DNA of 64,000 nt, from assembly GCA_030447925.1 (NCBI GenBank), contig JAUJNX010000010.1:113948-177947 (forward strand), read 5' to 3'. Below the pieces are notes generated by a model. It was not told where the DNA came from and did not search any database. It was given only the letters and a program-made list of their open reading frames with translations. This document shows, piece by piece, positions 7,815 to 16,521 of this stretch. The first letter of the stretch is position 1, and every line of letters starts with the position of its first letter. The DNA is from Egibacteraceae bacterium. Lineage in GTDB: Bacteria; Actinomycetota; Nitriliruptoria; Euzebyales; Egibacteraceae. A program made the translations under genes and the position numbers.

Positions 7815-9181
7815 TCAGCCGGGGGCGTCCCCGTCGCCGTCCACGGCCCAGCGCAGGGCGGCCGCCGGCCCCGCGGCCAGGCGGTGGCGCAGGTCGTCGG
7901 AGGGGGCCCGGCCGCGGGCCGGGTAGCGGTCCACCCACGCCGCGGCGGCGTCCACCCGCGCGGGGTCGAACCAGCCCGGCCCCAGCCGGCGCGCCCCGTC
8001 CAGCGCCAGCCCCCAGACCGTCGCGGCCAGCGGCCCCAGCACCGGGTCGGCCAGGCCGTCGCGCGCGGCGCGGGCCAGCAGCGTGCGCACGTCGGCGCGC
8101 ACCGGCGCCAGCACCTCGGCGGCGGCGCCGCGCGGGCGTCCGCGTCGCACAGCAGCCCGGCGACCAGCACGGCGGGCACGTCCCACCAGCGCCGCGGCAG
8201 CGCGTCGATCCCGCGCACCTCCAGGTAGCCGCGCGCCTTGATCTCGGGGAACAGCGTGGTGTAGTGGTAGTGCAGGTCGTCGAGGTTGGGCGGGCCGAAG
8301 CGGTCCGACCCGCCTTGCAGCCAGTCCCCGAAGGTCCAGCCGGGCCGTCCCGGGTGCGCCCCGTCGGCGCGGCGGACCAGCAGCACGTCGGCCTCCAGCG
8401 TGGCCGCGGTCACCTGGGCCGCGGGGTCGGACCGGCCGCCCGCCAGCATGCGCGGGACCCCGGTGCGCGTCGGGTCGGCCCGCTGCCATGCCAGGGCGCG
8501 GCCGTTGACCGCCCCGGGGACCGGTGAGCAGGCGAAGGTCGCGACCACCAGCGGCGCGGCGAGGTTGGCGACGTCCCAGCGCTGCGCCGCCACGGCCGGG
8601 GGCCCGAGGTCGACGTTGACCTGCAGCGAGCAGCTGCGGCGCAGCAGCACGTCGCCCGCGTGCCCGCGCAGGCGGAAGTAGGCGGCCATGGCCGGGTAGC
8701 GTGGGCTGCGGATCTCCAGCGGCGCCTCGTCGTCGCCGTGCCACACGTCCAGCCCGGTGGCGGCGAGCACCGCGCCGCCGGCCGCCAGCGCCGCGTCGGC
8801 GCGCGCGGTGACGTCGCCCAGGTCGCGGCAGGCGGCCTCGCCGGTGGCCAGCGGCGCCGTCGCGTACTCGACCTGCCCGCCCGGTTCGAAGCTGAGCCGG
8901 CCGGCGCCGACGCGCCAGGCGGGCGCGGCCCCGGCGGGCTCGCGCACCGCGCCGTCCACGGCGTCCAGGAGGCGTGCCGCCTCGGCCAGGGGCAGGCGCG
9001 GGCCCGCGCCGCCGTCGGGCCGGACCGACATCGGGAAGCGCTCGAGCTCCAGCCCGACGCGTCCCGGGCCGTCCGGGCCGGGCTGGTCGGGGACGCAGTG
9101 CTCGGCCACGAACGCGCGCCCGTCGTCCTCCCGGGTCAGGACGGGGGAGGACGGGTCGTACGCCGGCGCGGGCCGGACCAT
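7815..9181 (-). CDS. egtA: Glutamate-cysteine ligase-like protein (EgtA/GCS2 type), frameshifted
   Basis: The protein resembles actinobacterial EgtA, which makes gamma-glutamylcysteine for ergothioneine or related thiols using ATP. Visible markers are VGLELERFPM near the N-terminus, the RRSCSLQVNVDLG strand and YLEVRGIDALPRRWW near the C-terminal third. The frame breaks near 8130 in a GGCGCC run; adding one G joins AEVLAPVRADVRTLL and the remaining C-terminal helices to a stop at 7815. ATG start has TAGGAG 8 nt upstream. No egtBCD genes are next to it, so the exact product is inferred from family resemblance only. Confidence 0.75.
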
Positions 9182-9197
9182 GCAGCTCCTACAACTC

Positions 9198-10466
9198 CTA
9201 CAGCAGCCGGGCGATCACGGGGCAGTTGACGATCACACCGCTGGAACCGTACGGCGCGCCGCCCGGACCGGTGATGTAACCCTGCTCGGCCAGGCTCAGG
9301 ATCGCGAACTCCTCGGTCTGGCGCGACACGTAGCCCCGGTCGATCGCCTCCTGGGTCCACTCGCCCAGCTGGAGGTCCCACATCGGGCTGTAGTCCAGCG
9401 CCAGGGTCGGGATGCCGCCGAACACGTTGAGCGGCCCGCCCTCACCGCGGATGGCGCTGGTCAGGCCCTGGCGCTGCGGGTTGTCCGCCCCGGTGGGGCC
9501 GTTGGTGAAGGCGAACAGGCGCTCGATCGCGCTGAACGCCGCGTCGTCGCGGCCCAGGCCCAGGGCGCTGAGGCGCGGGGCCAGGGTGGCCTCCTCCAGC
9601 GTCGCCCCGAGGGGGTCGTTGGACTCGAAGCTGACGTAGACGACCGGGCGGGCGAAGCTGAACCCGAGCGTCTGCTTGATCGTGACCGTGCCGCCGGTGG
9701 TGCCGCCGCCCTGCTCCTCGGGGCAGATCGACAGGACCTTGTCGTGCACCCGCGAGTGGTCGGGGTCGCCCTCGCACATGGCGGACAGGTCCTCCGCGGA
9801 GGTCCCGTAGGCGACCACGGGCGCGTTGTAGATGTGGCCGCCGGCGTTGGTGACCTTCACCAGCGGGGAGTAGCAGGCGTCGCCGACCGAGCCGGGCTCG
9901 GCCACCGCCGGCGGGAACGCGTCGCCCTCCAGGCGGCGCTCGGGGGCGAAGTCCACCGCGCCGCACTCGAACACCAGCGTCCCGTCCGCCGCCTGGGTGG
10001 CGTTGCGGACCGCGTCGCGGTCGCTGCCGCGGCGGCGGCCCGCGTCCTCCACCGACGGCGAGTCGGCGTAGGTCAGCTTCGACGCGAAGTTGATGCCCAG
10101 CGCCTCGGCGTTGCCCTGGTCGTCGGTCTCGGTCAGCACGTACCAGACGGGGGTGCCGTCGCGCATCCGGCCCTCGTAGAGGGGCAGCTGGACGGTGCCG
10201 CCGCACTCGTCGACGACGGCGGTCTTCACCAGGTCGACGGGGCCGACGAGGCGCTCGTCCTGCGCGGAGGGCGGGACGCCGTTGTACTCGTCGGCGACGA
10301 GGGTGCCGATGTTGGACGGCGGGGGGCAGGCGTTGCCGCCGGGCGGCTCCTCCTGCGCCACCGCCCGGGAGGCCGGGACGACCTGCAGGAGGCCGGCGAG
10401 CAGCAGGAGCAGCGCGATCGCGGCCAGGAGCGCCGCTCGCCCCGGTGCCAGGCGGAGAGTGGTCAC
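9198..10466 (-). CDS. Secreted protein of unknown function
   Basis: A 422-residue protein with a clear Sec signal peptide (hydrophobic core about 11-30, likely cleavage after AVA at residue 37). The mature part carries several Cys that could form disulfides and a mid-protein VTIKQTLGFSFARPVVYVSFES segment. No catalytic motif or domain was recognised. It lies 16 bp upstream of the ligase-like gene on the same strand and could be cotranscribed. Low-pI, Gly/Asp-rich composition fits an exported protein. Confidence 0.7.
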   Translation of the reverse strand: MTTLRLAPGRAALLAAIALLLLLAGLLQVVPASRAVAQEEPPGGNACPPPSNIGTLVADEYNGVPPSAQDERLVGPVDLVKTAVVDECGGTVQLPLYEGRMRDGTPVWYVLTETDDQGNAEALGINFASKLTYADSPSVEDAGRRRGSDRDAVRNATQAADGTLVFECGAVDFAPERRLEGDAFPPAVAEPGSVGDACYSPLVKVTNAGGHIYNAPVVAYGTSAEDLSAMCEGDPDHSRVHDKVLSICPEEQGGGTTGGTVTIKQTLGFSFARPVVYVSFESNDPLGATLEEATLAPRLSALGLGRDDAAFSAIERLFAFTNGPTGADNPQRQGLTSAIRGEGGPLNVFGGIPTLALDYSPMWDLQLGEWTQEAIDRGYVSRQTEEFAILSLAEQGYITGPGGAPYGSSGVIVNCPVIARLL

Positions 10467-10591
10467 GTCAGGATCCTTTCGAGGAGGCGCGGTTCATCGC
10501 CGCAGCGGATCACCGGGAGCCCGCGGCCGTCCAAGACCGGCCCGCGATCGCGCGATGCGCAGCGTCAATATCGCGTTCGCGATCCGTAAGG
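10467..10591. other. Intergenic region upstream of secreted-protein gene
   Basis: This 125-bp gap separates the LysR stop from the secreted-protein start. It holds two dyads: CGCGATCGCG at about 10545-10554 and the perfect inverted repeat ATCGCG-TT-CGCGAT at about 10570-10583. The second is a plausible operator for the adjacent LysR regulator, but the target is not established. Confidence 0.35.
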
Positions 10592-11518
10592 TCAGCGGCG
10601 GGGTGGGACGCCCAGGATCAGCTCGGGCAGCCGGCGGCCCAGCTGGCGCGCGGTGGCGACGAAGAACGCGACCAGCGGGTCGCCGTCGCCGTGGCGCGTG
10701 GCGATCGCCACCTCGCAGCCGTCCAGGTCGGCGACCGGGACGTAGGCGACGCCGGGGTAGGGGTAGTAGCGGGCCAGGGAGGCGGCGGTCGTGGTCACGG
10801 CGTCGTTGATGGCGATCGCGTGCAGCAGCTCGGGGATGGTGCGGATGCCGTCGGGCCCGACCTCCCTGGGCGCGACGCCGCCGCGCCGGTCCGTCATGCG
10901 CCAGTAGTCGGTCCACACGCGCGGTTCCGACGGGTTGGCCGCCAGCACCGGGTCGTCCAGGAGGTCGTCGACCATCACGCTCGCGGCACCCGCCAGCGGG
11001 TGGCCGGCGGGGACGACGGCAACGCGCGGCTCCATCGCCAGCGGCGTCAGGCGCACGCGGTCGTCGGCCAGCGGCGGGCGGACCAGCGCCACGTCGACGC
11101 GGTGCTCGGCCAGCTCGGAGGTCTGCTGGGTGAAGTCCAGCTCGCGGACGGTGAGCTGGACGCCGGGCCGCGCGGCGCGGAACGCCTGCAGGACCGGGGT
11201 GGTCAGCTCCGCGGCGCCGTGGGCGAAGACCCCGACGCGCAGCATCCCGGTGATGCCGCTGATCTGCTCGCGGACCGCGGTGACCGCCTGCGTGGCCTGG
11301 CGCAGGGTCGCCCGCGCGTGGGGCAGGAACAGCTCGCCGGCCTGGGTGAGGCGCACCCCGCTGCTGCCGCGGTCCAGCAGGCGCGCGCCGACCTCGCGCT
11401 CCAGCTGCTTGATCTGGTGGCTCAGCGCCGGCTGCGCGAGCGGGATGCGGGCCGCGGCGCGCCCGAAGTGCAGCTCCTCCGCGAGCACGACGAAGGACCG
11501 CAGGTGTCGCAGCTCCAT
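10592..11518 (-). CDS. LysR-family transcriptional regulator
   Basis: A 308-residue LysR protein with N-terminal winged HTH (residues 1-60; LHFGRAAARIPLAQPALSHQ) and C-terminal effector domain. ATG start is the canonical MELRHLRSF. It lies between pgi and the secreted-protein gene, all on the minus strand. The LysR consensus effector-domain motif LTPLAMEPRVAVVPAGHPLAG is recognisable at about 160-185. Ligand and targets cannot be inferred; glycolytic control of pgi is possible but unsupported. Confidence 0.9.
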   Translation of the reverse strand: MELRHLRSFVVLAEELHFGRAAARIPLAQPALSHQIKQLEREVGARLLDRGSSGVRLTQAGELFLPHARATLRQATQAVTAVREQISGITGMLRVGVFAHGAAELTTPVLQAFRAARPGVQLTVRELDFTQQTSELAEHRVDVALVRPPLADDRVRLTPLAMEPRVAVVPAGHPLAGAASVMVDDLLDDPVLAANPSEPRVWTDYWRMTDRRGGVAPREVGPDGIRTIPELLHAIAINDAVTTTAASLARYYPYPGVAYVPVADLDGCEVAIATRHGDGDPLVAFFVATARQLGRRLPELILGVPPRR

Positions 11519-11566
11519 CGCGGGCGACCTCCCGTGCGAACGACCGCCGACCTGTGCCGCTGGATG

Positions 11567-13165
11567 CTAGCCGTCGCGCGTGGCGCGGTAGCGACGGATC
11601 AGCGCGTCGGTGGAGCTGTCGTGGGCGGGCTCGGGGTCCTCGGCGGCGGTCAGCTCCGGGGTGATGCGGTTGGCCAGGGCCTTGCCCAGCTCGACGCCCC
11701 ACTGGTCGAAGGAGTTGACGTCCCAGACCGTGCCCTGGGTGAGGACCTTGTGCTCGTAGGTGGCGATGAGCTGGCCCAGCACGTTGGGTGTCAGGGCGGG
11801 CGCCAGGATGCTGTTGGTCGGCCGGTTGCCGGGGAAGGTCCGGTGCGGGACCTGCGCATCGGCAACGCCCTCCGCCGCGACCTCCTCCGCGGTGCGCCCA
11901 AAGGCCAGCGCCTCGGTCTGGGCCAGGAAGTTGGCGATCAGCAGGTCGTGGTGGCCGGCGACCGGGTGGGCGGGCCGCGCGAAGGCCAGGAAGTCGGCGG
12001 GCACCAGCTCGGTCCCCTGGTGCAGCAGCTGGTAGAAGGCGTGCTGGCCGTTGGTGCCCGGCTGGCCCCACACGACGGGACCGGTGGCGTGGGTGACGGG
12101 CTCGCCGCCGCGCGTCACCGACTTGCCGTTGGACTCCATGTCCAGCTGCTGCAGGTAGGCGGGGAAGCGCGCCAGGTACTGGTCGTAGGGCAGCACCGCG
12201 TGCGTCGCCGCGCCGAAGAAGTTGCGGTACCAGACCCCGATCATGCCCAGCAGCACGGGGAGGTTGCGGTCCAGCGGCGCGGTGCGGAAGTGCTCGTCGA
12301 TGGTGGCGAAGCCCGCGAGGAACTGGTCGAACCCGTCGGGCCCGATCGCGACCATCAGCGACAGCCCGATCGCGGAGTCGACGGAGTAGCGCCCGCCGAC
12401 CCAGTCCCAGAAGCCGAACATGTTGTCCGGGTCGATGCCGAACTCGGCCACCCGCTCGGCGTTGGTGGACACCGCGACGAAGTGGCGGGCGACCGCGCCC
12501 TCGTCGCCCAGCCCGCCGACCAGCCAGTCGCGCGCGGTGCGGGCGTTGGTCAGGGTCTCCACCGTCGTGAAGGTCTTGGAGCTGACCACGAACAGGGTCT
12601 CCGCGGGGTCCAGGTCGCGGGTCGCCTCCCAGATGTCGGCGCCGTCGACGTTGGACACGAAGCGGAACCCGCGCGACCGGTCGCTGAACGGGCGCAGTGC
12701 CTCGTAGGCCATCGCGGGCCCCAGGTCCGACCCGCCGATGCCGATGTTCACCACGGTGCGGATCGGCCGTCCGGTGGCGCCGGTCCACTCCCCCGACCGC
12801 ACGCGGTCGGCGAACGCGCGCATGCGCTCCAGCACCGCGCGGACGTCGGGGTGGGTGTCGGGGCGGCGCAGCGCGGTGTGCAGGACGGCCCGGTCCTCGG
12901 TCACGTTGATGTGCTCGCCGGCGAACATCGCGTCGCGCCGCGCGGGCAGCCCGGCGCGCTCGGCCAGCGCGACGAGCAGCGCGATCGTCTCGGCGGTCAG
13001 CCGGTTCTTGGCGTAGTCCAGGTACAGGTCCCCCGCCTGGACCGTCAGCGCCTCGCCCCGCCGGGGGTCCTGCGCGAACAGGTCGCGCAGGTGCACGTCC
13101 GCGAGCCGCTGGTGGTGCGCCGCCAGCGCCCGCCACTCGGGCGTCTGGTCGATCCGTTCCGTCAT
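11567..13165 (-). CDS. pgi: Glucose-6-phosphate isomerase
   Basis: A 532-residue cytosolic enzyme interconverting glucose 6-phosphate and fructose 6-phosphate. Diagnostic motifs are [19 protein letters not shown], the phosphate-binding [31 protein letters not shown] and, near the C-terminus, the catalytic-Lys region [20 protein letters not shown] at 13165 is chosen over an upstream in-frame start because [14 protein letters not shown] matches the family N-terminus. It diverges from the molybdoenzyme gene. Length is normal for the bacterial enzyme. Confidence 0.98.
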   Translation of the reverse strand: MTERIDQTPEWRALAAHHQRLADVHLRDLFAQDPRRGEALTVQAGDLYLDYAKNRLTAETIALLVALAERAGLPARRDAMFAGEHINVTEDRAVLHTALRRPDTHPDVRAVLERMRAFADRVRSGEWTGATGRPIRTVVNIGIGGSDLGPAMAYEALRPFSDRSRGFRFVSNVDGADIWEATRDLDPAETLFVVSSKTFTTVETLTNARTARDWLVGGLGDEGAVARHFVAVSTNAERVAEFGIDPDNMFGFWDWVGGRYSVDSAIGLSLMVAIGPDGFDQFLAGFATIDEHFRTAPLDRNLPVLLGMIGVWYRNFFGAATHAVLPYDQYLARFPAYLQQLDMESNGKSVTRGGEPVTHATGPVVWGQPGTNGQHAFYQLLHQGTELVPADFLAFARPAHPVAGHHDLLIANFLAQTEALAFGRTAEEVAAEGVADAQVPHRTFPGNRPTNSILAPALTPNVLGQLIATYEHKVLTQGTVWDVNSFDQWGVELGKALANRITPELTAAEDPEPAHDSSTDALIRRYRATRDG

Positions 13166-13330
13166 CCCGCCGCTCCCATGTCGCCGCCGTCCAGCGGCGC
13201 ACACCCTCGCCGACCGCCGCGCCGCCGTCCACCGCGAGCGCGGCCCGCGATCGGCCGATCGTCACCCTGGCTGGGGGCGGGGACGTCGGCGTGGCAGGAT
13301 CGGTCCTCACGGCGGCACGAGGAGGACGAG
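13166..13330. promoter_or_regulatory. Divergent spacer pgi / molybdoenzyme with 14-bp palindrome
   Basis: The 165-bp divergent region contains the perfect palindrome CGATCGGCCGATCG at 13248-13261, a candidate operator between the two promoters. The start of the molybdoenzyme is preceded by GAGGAGGACGAG. No assignable -35/-10 pair was seen. Confidence 0.35.
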
Positions 13331-13936
13331 GTGGGCGGCATCTTCCGGTCGCGGGGGTTCTCCCGGCCCAAGCAGGACCCGGCGGTGGCGGACCGCATCC
13401 CGCCCGGCCAGCACCTGGTCCCCGGCTTCCCGGTCCTCACCGCGGGGCCCACGCCACGGGTGGACCTGACCACCTGGGAGCTGGTCCTGACCGGCCTGGA
13501 CGGCGCCGACCGGCGGTGGAGCTGGGAGGAGTTCCGCGCGCTGCCGCGCGAGGAGTTCGCCGTCGACATCCACTGCGTCACGCGGTGGTCGAAGCTGGAC
13601 ACCGCGTGGGAGGGCGTGTCGGTCGACACCCTGCTCGACGGCGTCACCACCGACCGCGAGTACGTCGTGCTGGACTCCTACGGCGGCTACACGACCAACC
13701 TCCCGCTGGCCGACCTGCGCGGCGGCAAGGCGTGGGTGGCCGACGTCTACGACGGCCAGCCCCTCACCCCCGAGCACGGCGGTCCCGCCCGGCTGGTCGT
13801 CCCGCACCTGTACTTCTGGAAGAGCCCCAAGTGGGTCCACGGCCTGCGGCTGTCGGGCCGCGACGAGCCGGGCTTCTGGGAGGTCCGCGGGTACCACGCC
13901 TACGGCGACCCGTGGCGCGAGCAGCGGTACAGCTGA
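13331..13936 (+). CDS. Sulfite-oxidase-like molybdopterin oxidoreductase
   Basis: A 201-residue single-domain member of the sulfite oxidase/MsrP (YedY) Moco superfamily. The Mo-ligating Cys is Cys82 in DIHCVTRWSKLD; LDSYGGYTTNLPL and VVPHLYFWKSPKWVHGL are other family signatures. No Tat or Sec signal is present, so the enzyme should be cytosolic, unlike exported MsrP. GTG start has an AGGAGG site about 7 nt upstream. The flavin reductase gene starts 3 nt after its stop, so electrons probably pass through that partner. Substrate unknown; sulfoxide reduction is possible. Confidence 0.9.
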   Translation: MGGIFRSRGFSRPKQDPAVADRIPPGQHLVPGFPVLTAGPTPRVDLTTWELVLTGLDGADRRWSWEEFRALPREEFAVDIHCVTRWSKLDTAWEGVSVDTLLDGVTTDREYVVLDSYGGYTTNLPLADLRGGKAWVADVYDGQPLTPEHGGPARLVVPHLYFWKSPKWVHGLRLSGRDEPGFWEVRGYHAYGDPWREQRYS

Positions 13937-13939
13937 CCG

Positions 13940-14656
13940 GTGCGCTGGCAGGAGGGCCGGGTCGCGGAGATCCGCGACGAGGCGCCCGGGGTCCGGACCC
14001 TGTCGCTGGAGGTCCCGGAGTGGCCCGGCCACCTCGCCGGCCAGCACGCCGAGCTGCGCCTCACGGCCGAGGACGGCTACCAGGCGGCGCGCGACTACTC
14101 GATCGCGTCGGCGCCGGAGGACCCGCGCGTCGAGTTCACCGTCGAGCGCCTCGACGACGGCGAGGTGTCGCCCTACCTCGTGGAGGTCGTCGAGCCGGGT
14201 GACGTGCTGGAGGTGAGCAGCCCGATCGGGCTGCACTTCGTCTGGGAGGAGGCGACGGGCGGACCCCTCCTGCTGATCGCCGGCGGGTCGGGGGTCGTGC
14301 CGTTCCGGTCGATCCTGCGCCACCGCGCCGCGATCGCCAGCGACGTCCCGGTGCGCCTCGTGTACTCGGTGCGCAGCCCGGGGGACCTGATCTACCGCGC
14401 CGAGCTGGACGACCTGGTCCGGCGCACCGGGGTCGAGCTGGTCGAGGTCTACACGCGCTCCGCCCCGCCGTCGTGGGACGGCTACGCCCGGCGCATCGAC
14501 CGCCAGATCCTGTCGGAGGTCGCCTGGCCGCCGGAGGCGGACGCGCGCGTCTACGTCTGCGGGCCGACGGGCTTCGTCGAGGCCGCGGCGGGTGCGCTGG
14601 TCGACCTGGGCCACGCGCCGGAGCGGATCAAGACCGAGCGCTACGGGGGCGTCTAA
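13940..14656 (+). CDS. FAD/NAD(P)-binding ferredoxin-reductase-type oxidoreductase
   Basis: A 238-residue ferredoxin-NADP reductase-family protein. FAD-binding RDYS is at residues 51-54, the NAD(P) loop GGSGVVPFRS starts about 115, and the C-terminal VCGPTGFVEAA lies near 207. No plant-type 2Fe-2S domain follows, so it carries only flavin. It starts 3 nt after the molybdoenzyme stop and is very likely its dedicated electron donor. GTG start. Confidence 0.92.
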   Translation: MRWQEGRVAEIRDEAPGVRTLSLEVPEWPGHLAGQHAELRLTAEDGYQAARDYSIASAPEDPRVEFTVERLDDGEVSPYLVEVVEPGDVLEVSSPIGLHFVWEEATGGPLLLIAGGSGVVPFRSILRHRAAIASDVPVRLVYSVRSPGDLIYRAELDDLVRRTGVELVEVYTRSAPPSWDGYARRIDRQILSEVAWPPEADARVYVCGPTGFVEAAAGALVDLGHAPERIKTERYGGV

Positions 14657-14685
14657 GCGGACCCGCCGCCGGGCAGGACGGGGCC

Positions 14686-15159
14686 ATGGCGCGCTCCCCC
14701 GGTCCCGGTCTGGTCACCTCCGGCGTCCTGCTCGGCATCGGCATGGTCGGCACCCTCGACGAGGTCGTCTTCCACCAGCTCCTGGACTGGCACCACTTCT
14801 ACGAGCTGACCACCGACGGCGCGCCGCTGGACGCCCGCACCCGCACGGTCGGGCTGGTCTCCGACGGGCTGTTCCACGCGCTCAGCACCGGCGTGCTGGT
14901 CCTGGGCCTGCTGCGCCTCGCCCGTTCCGGCCTCCCCGGGCGCGCCGCGGACCGGACCCGCCTGCTCGGCGGGCTGCTCGTCGGCTTCGGCGGGTTCAAC
15001 CTCTACGACGGGCTGGTCCAGCACAAGCTGCTCGACCTGCACCAGATCCGCCGCGGCGTCCCCGACCTGCTCCCCTACGACCTCGCCTGGAACCTCGTCG
15101 CCCTCGCCATCCTGGTGGCCGGCGCGGTCCTGCTGCGCCGCTCCCCCACCCGCCGCTGA
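14686..15159 (+). CDS. DUF2243 membrane protein
   Basis: A 157-residue integral membrane protein with four hydrophobic segments. The N-terminal LGIGMVGTLDEVVFHQLLDWHHFY and central GFGGFNLYDGLVQHKLLDLHQIR blocks are the conserved His-rich signatures of DUF2243. Function is unknown; conserved His in or near the membrane suggests metal or heme binding (inference). It follows the molybdoenzyme/reductase pair by 29 bp and may belong to the same transcript. ATG start has AGGACG upstream. Confidence 0.88.
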   Translation: MARSPGPGLVTSGVLLGIGMVGTLDEVVFHQLLDWHHFYELTTDGAPLDARTRTVGLVSDGLFHALSTGVLVLGLLRLARSGLPGRAADRTRLLGGLLVGFGGFNLYDGLVQHKLLDLHQIRRGVPDLLPYDLAWNLVALAILVAGAVLLRRSPTRR

Positions 15160-15164
15160 CGCCA

Positions 15165-15181
15165 TCGCCCCCGCGGGGCGA
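15165..15181 (+). terminator. Hairpin after DUF2243 gene
   Basis: TCGCCCC-CGC-GGGGCGA forms a perfect 7-bp stem with a 3-nt loop, 6 nt after the stop codon. There is no T-tract, which is common for terminators in very high-GC actinobacteria. Confidence 0.55.
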
Positions 15182-15420
15182 CGGGGCCCTGCGTCGCGTG
15201 TCGCCGTGCCGGGTGACCGGAGGATCGCGACTGCGGCGGCACGGCGCCTTCGTCTGGCGCTCGACCTCTACGAGGTCCGCACTCGTCACGCAGTGAGGGT
15301 TCCACCGCGGACCTTGGCTGCCTCGCTGGAGGGCCTGCTCCGCGCGGAGCGACCGGATCAGGCTCGCTAGCTCCGCGTCGCGCCCTCGGCGAGGGCTACG
15401 GGGCGCTTCAGCGCGGGGGG
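15182..15420. other. Convergent intergenic region with hairpins
   Basis: The space between DUF2243 and modC stops holds no gene. It contains the palindrome GCTCCGCGCGGAGC at about 15347-15360 and, next to the modC stop, a hairpin formed by CCCTC (15384-15388) and GAGGG (15392-15396). The latter is a candidate terminator for the mod operon. No riboswitch-like structure was recognised. Confidence 0.4.
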
Positions 15421-16521
15421 CTACACCGGGTAGCGCTCGATCTCGGTGGCCTTGACGGCGGCCCAGATGTCGCCGCCGCGGGCGAGGTCCAGGGCGGCGA
15501 CGGCGGCGGGCGTGACCTCGGCGACCACCGGGACGGGGCCGTCCACGGGCACGCGGACCCGGTCGCCCTGGGCCTCCAGGCGCGCGACGGTCCCCCGCCA
15601 GACGTTGCGCGCCGACCCCTCCGGGCGGGTGCGGTGGAGGGTGACCGCGCGGGGGTGGAACGCGGCGTAGACCTCGTCGACCCCCGCGCCGGCCGGTCCG
15701 CCGCCCGCGGCCGTCAGCGCCGCCCCGCCCGGCAGCACGACCTGCTCCCCCGCCGCCCGCCCGCGGTAGAGGTTGAGGCCCACGAGCTCGGCGACCCAGC
15801 GCGATCGCGGCCGGCGGCTCACCTCCTCCGCCGCGCCCGCCTGCGTCACGCGGCCCGCCTCGAGGATCACGAGGCGGTCGGCGAGGGCCATCGCCTCGAC
15901 CGGCTCGTGGGTGATGAGGACGCAGGGGCCGGCGAACGCGTCCAGGTGGCGGCGCAGCTCGCGGCGGACGACGGTGCGGGCCTCGACGTCGAGCGCGGAC
16001 AGGGGCTCGTCCAGGAGCAGCAGCGCGGGTGCGAGGGCCAGGGCGCGGGCCAGCGCCACCCGCTGGGCCTGCCCGCCGGACAGGGCCGCGGGCCGCCGGC
16101 CGGCGAGTTCGGGGAGGCGGACGCGGGCCAGCTCGGCGTCCGCGCGGGCGCGCGCCGCCCCGCGGGGCACGCCGCGGGCGCGAGGGCCGAACGCCACGTT
16201 GTCACGCACGGTCAGGTGCGGGAACAGCAGGTGGTCCTGGAAGACCACACCGACCGCGCGGTCCTCGGGAGCGGTGCGGATCCCGCGCGCCGGGTCGTCG
16301 AGCACCGCGCCGTCCAGGGTCACCCGCCCGCGGCGCAGCGGCTGGAGGCCGGCGAGCACCCGCAGCAGGGTCGTCTTGCCCGCCCCGTTCGGGCCGAGCA
16401 CGGCGACCACCTCGCCCGGCGCGACCGCCAGGTCGACGCGCAGGGCGAAGTCCCCGACCTGGGCGTCCACGTCGGCCCGCAGCCACCCGCGGTCGCCGCC
16501 CGCGCCGGGCCCCGTGGTCAC
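15421..16521 (-). CDS. modC: Molybdate ABC transporter ATPase with C-terminal TOBE domain
   Basis: A 366-residue ABC ATPase. Walker A is GPNGAGKTT (43-51), the signature is LSGGQAQRVALARAL, Walker B is LLLLDEPLSALD and the switch His is in LITHEP. A C-terminal TOBE/Mop-like region (about 300-360) is characteristic of molybdate/tungstate importers. GTG start overlaps the modB stop by 4 nt. It powers high-affinity oxyanion uptake at the inner face of the membrane and is last gene of modABC. Supplies Mo for the Moco enzyme 1.5 kb away (inference). Confidence 0.95.
   Translation of the reverse strand: MTTGPGAGGDRGWLRADVDAQVGDFALRVDLAVAPGEVVAVLGPNGAGKTTLLRVLAGLQPLRRGRVTLDGAVLDDPARGIRTAPEDRAVGVVFQDHLLFPHLTVRDNVAFGPRARGVPRGAARARADAELARVRLPELAGRRPAALSGGQAQRVALARALALAPALLLLDEPLSALDVEARTVVRRELRRHLDAFAGPCVLITHEPVEAMALADRLVILEAGRVTQAGAAEEVSRRPRSRWVAELVGLNLYRGRAAGEQVVLPGGAALTAAGGGPAGAGVDEVYAAFHPRAVTLHRTRPEGSARNVWRGTVARLEAQGDRVRVPVDGPVPVVAEVTPAAVAALDLARGGDIWAAVKATEIERYPV

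Noticed and set aside
8757..10589. Long plus-strand frame opposite the ligase and secreted-protein genes
   Set aside because: Antisense shadow with Arg/Pro/Val-biased text; the minus-strand genes have signal peptide and conserved motifs.
10445..13330. Extended upstream part of the molybdoenzyme frame
   Set aside because: It runs antisense through LysR and pgi. A GTG with AGGAGG at 13331 and the family N-terminus define the real start.
15182..15420. Moco riboswitch near the mod genes
   Set aside because: The region is downstream of modC, between convergent stops, and shows only simple hairpins.
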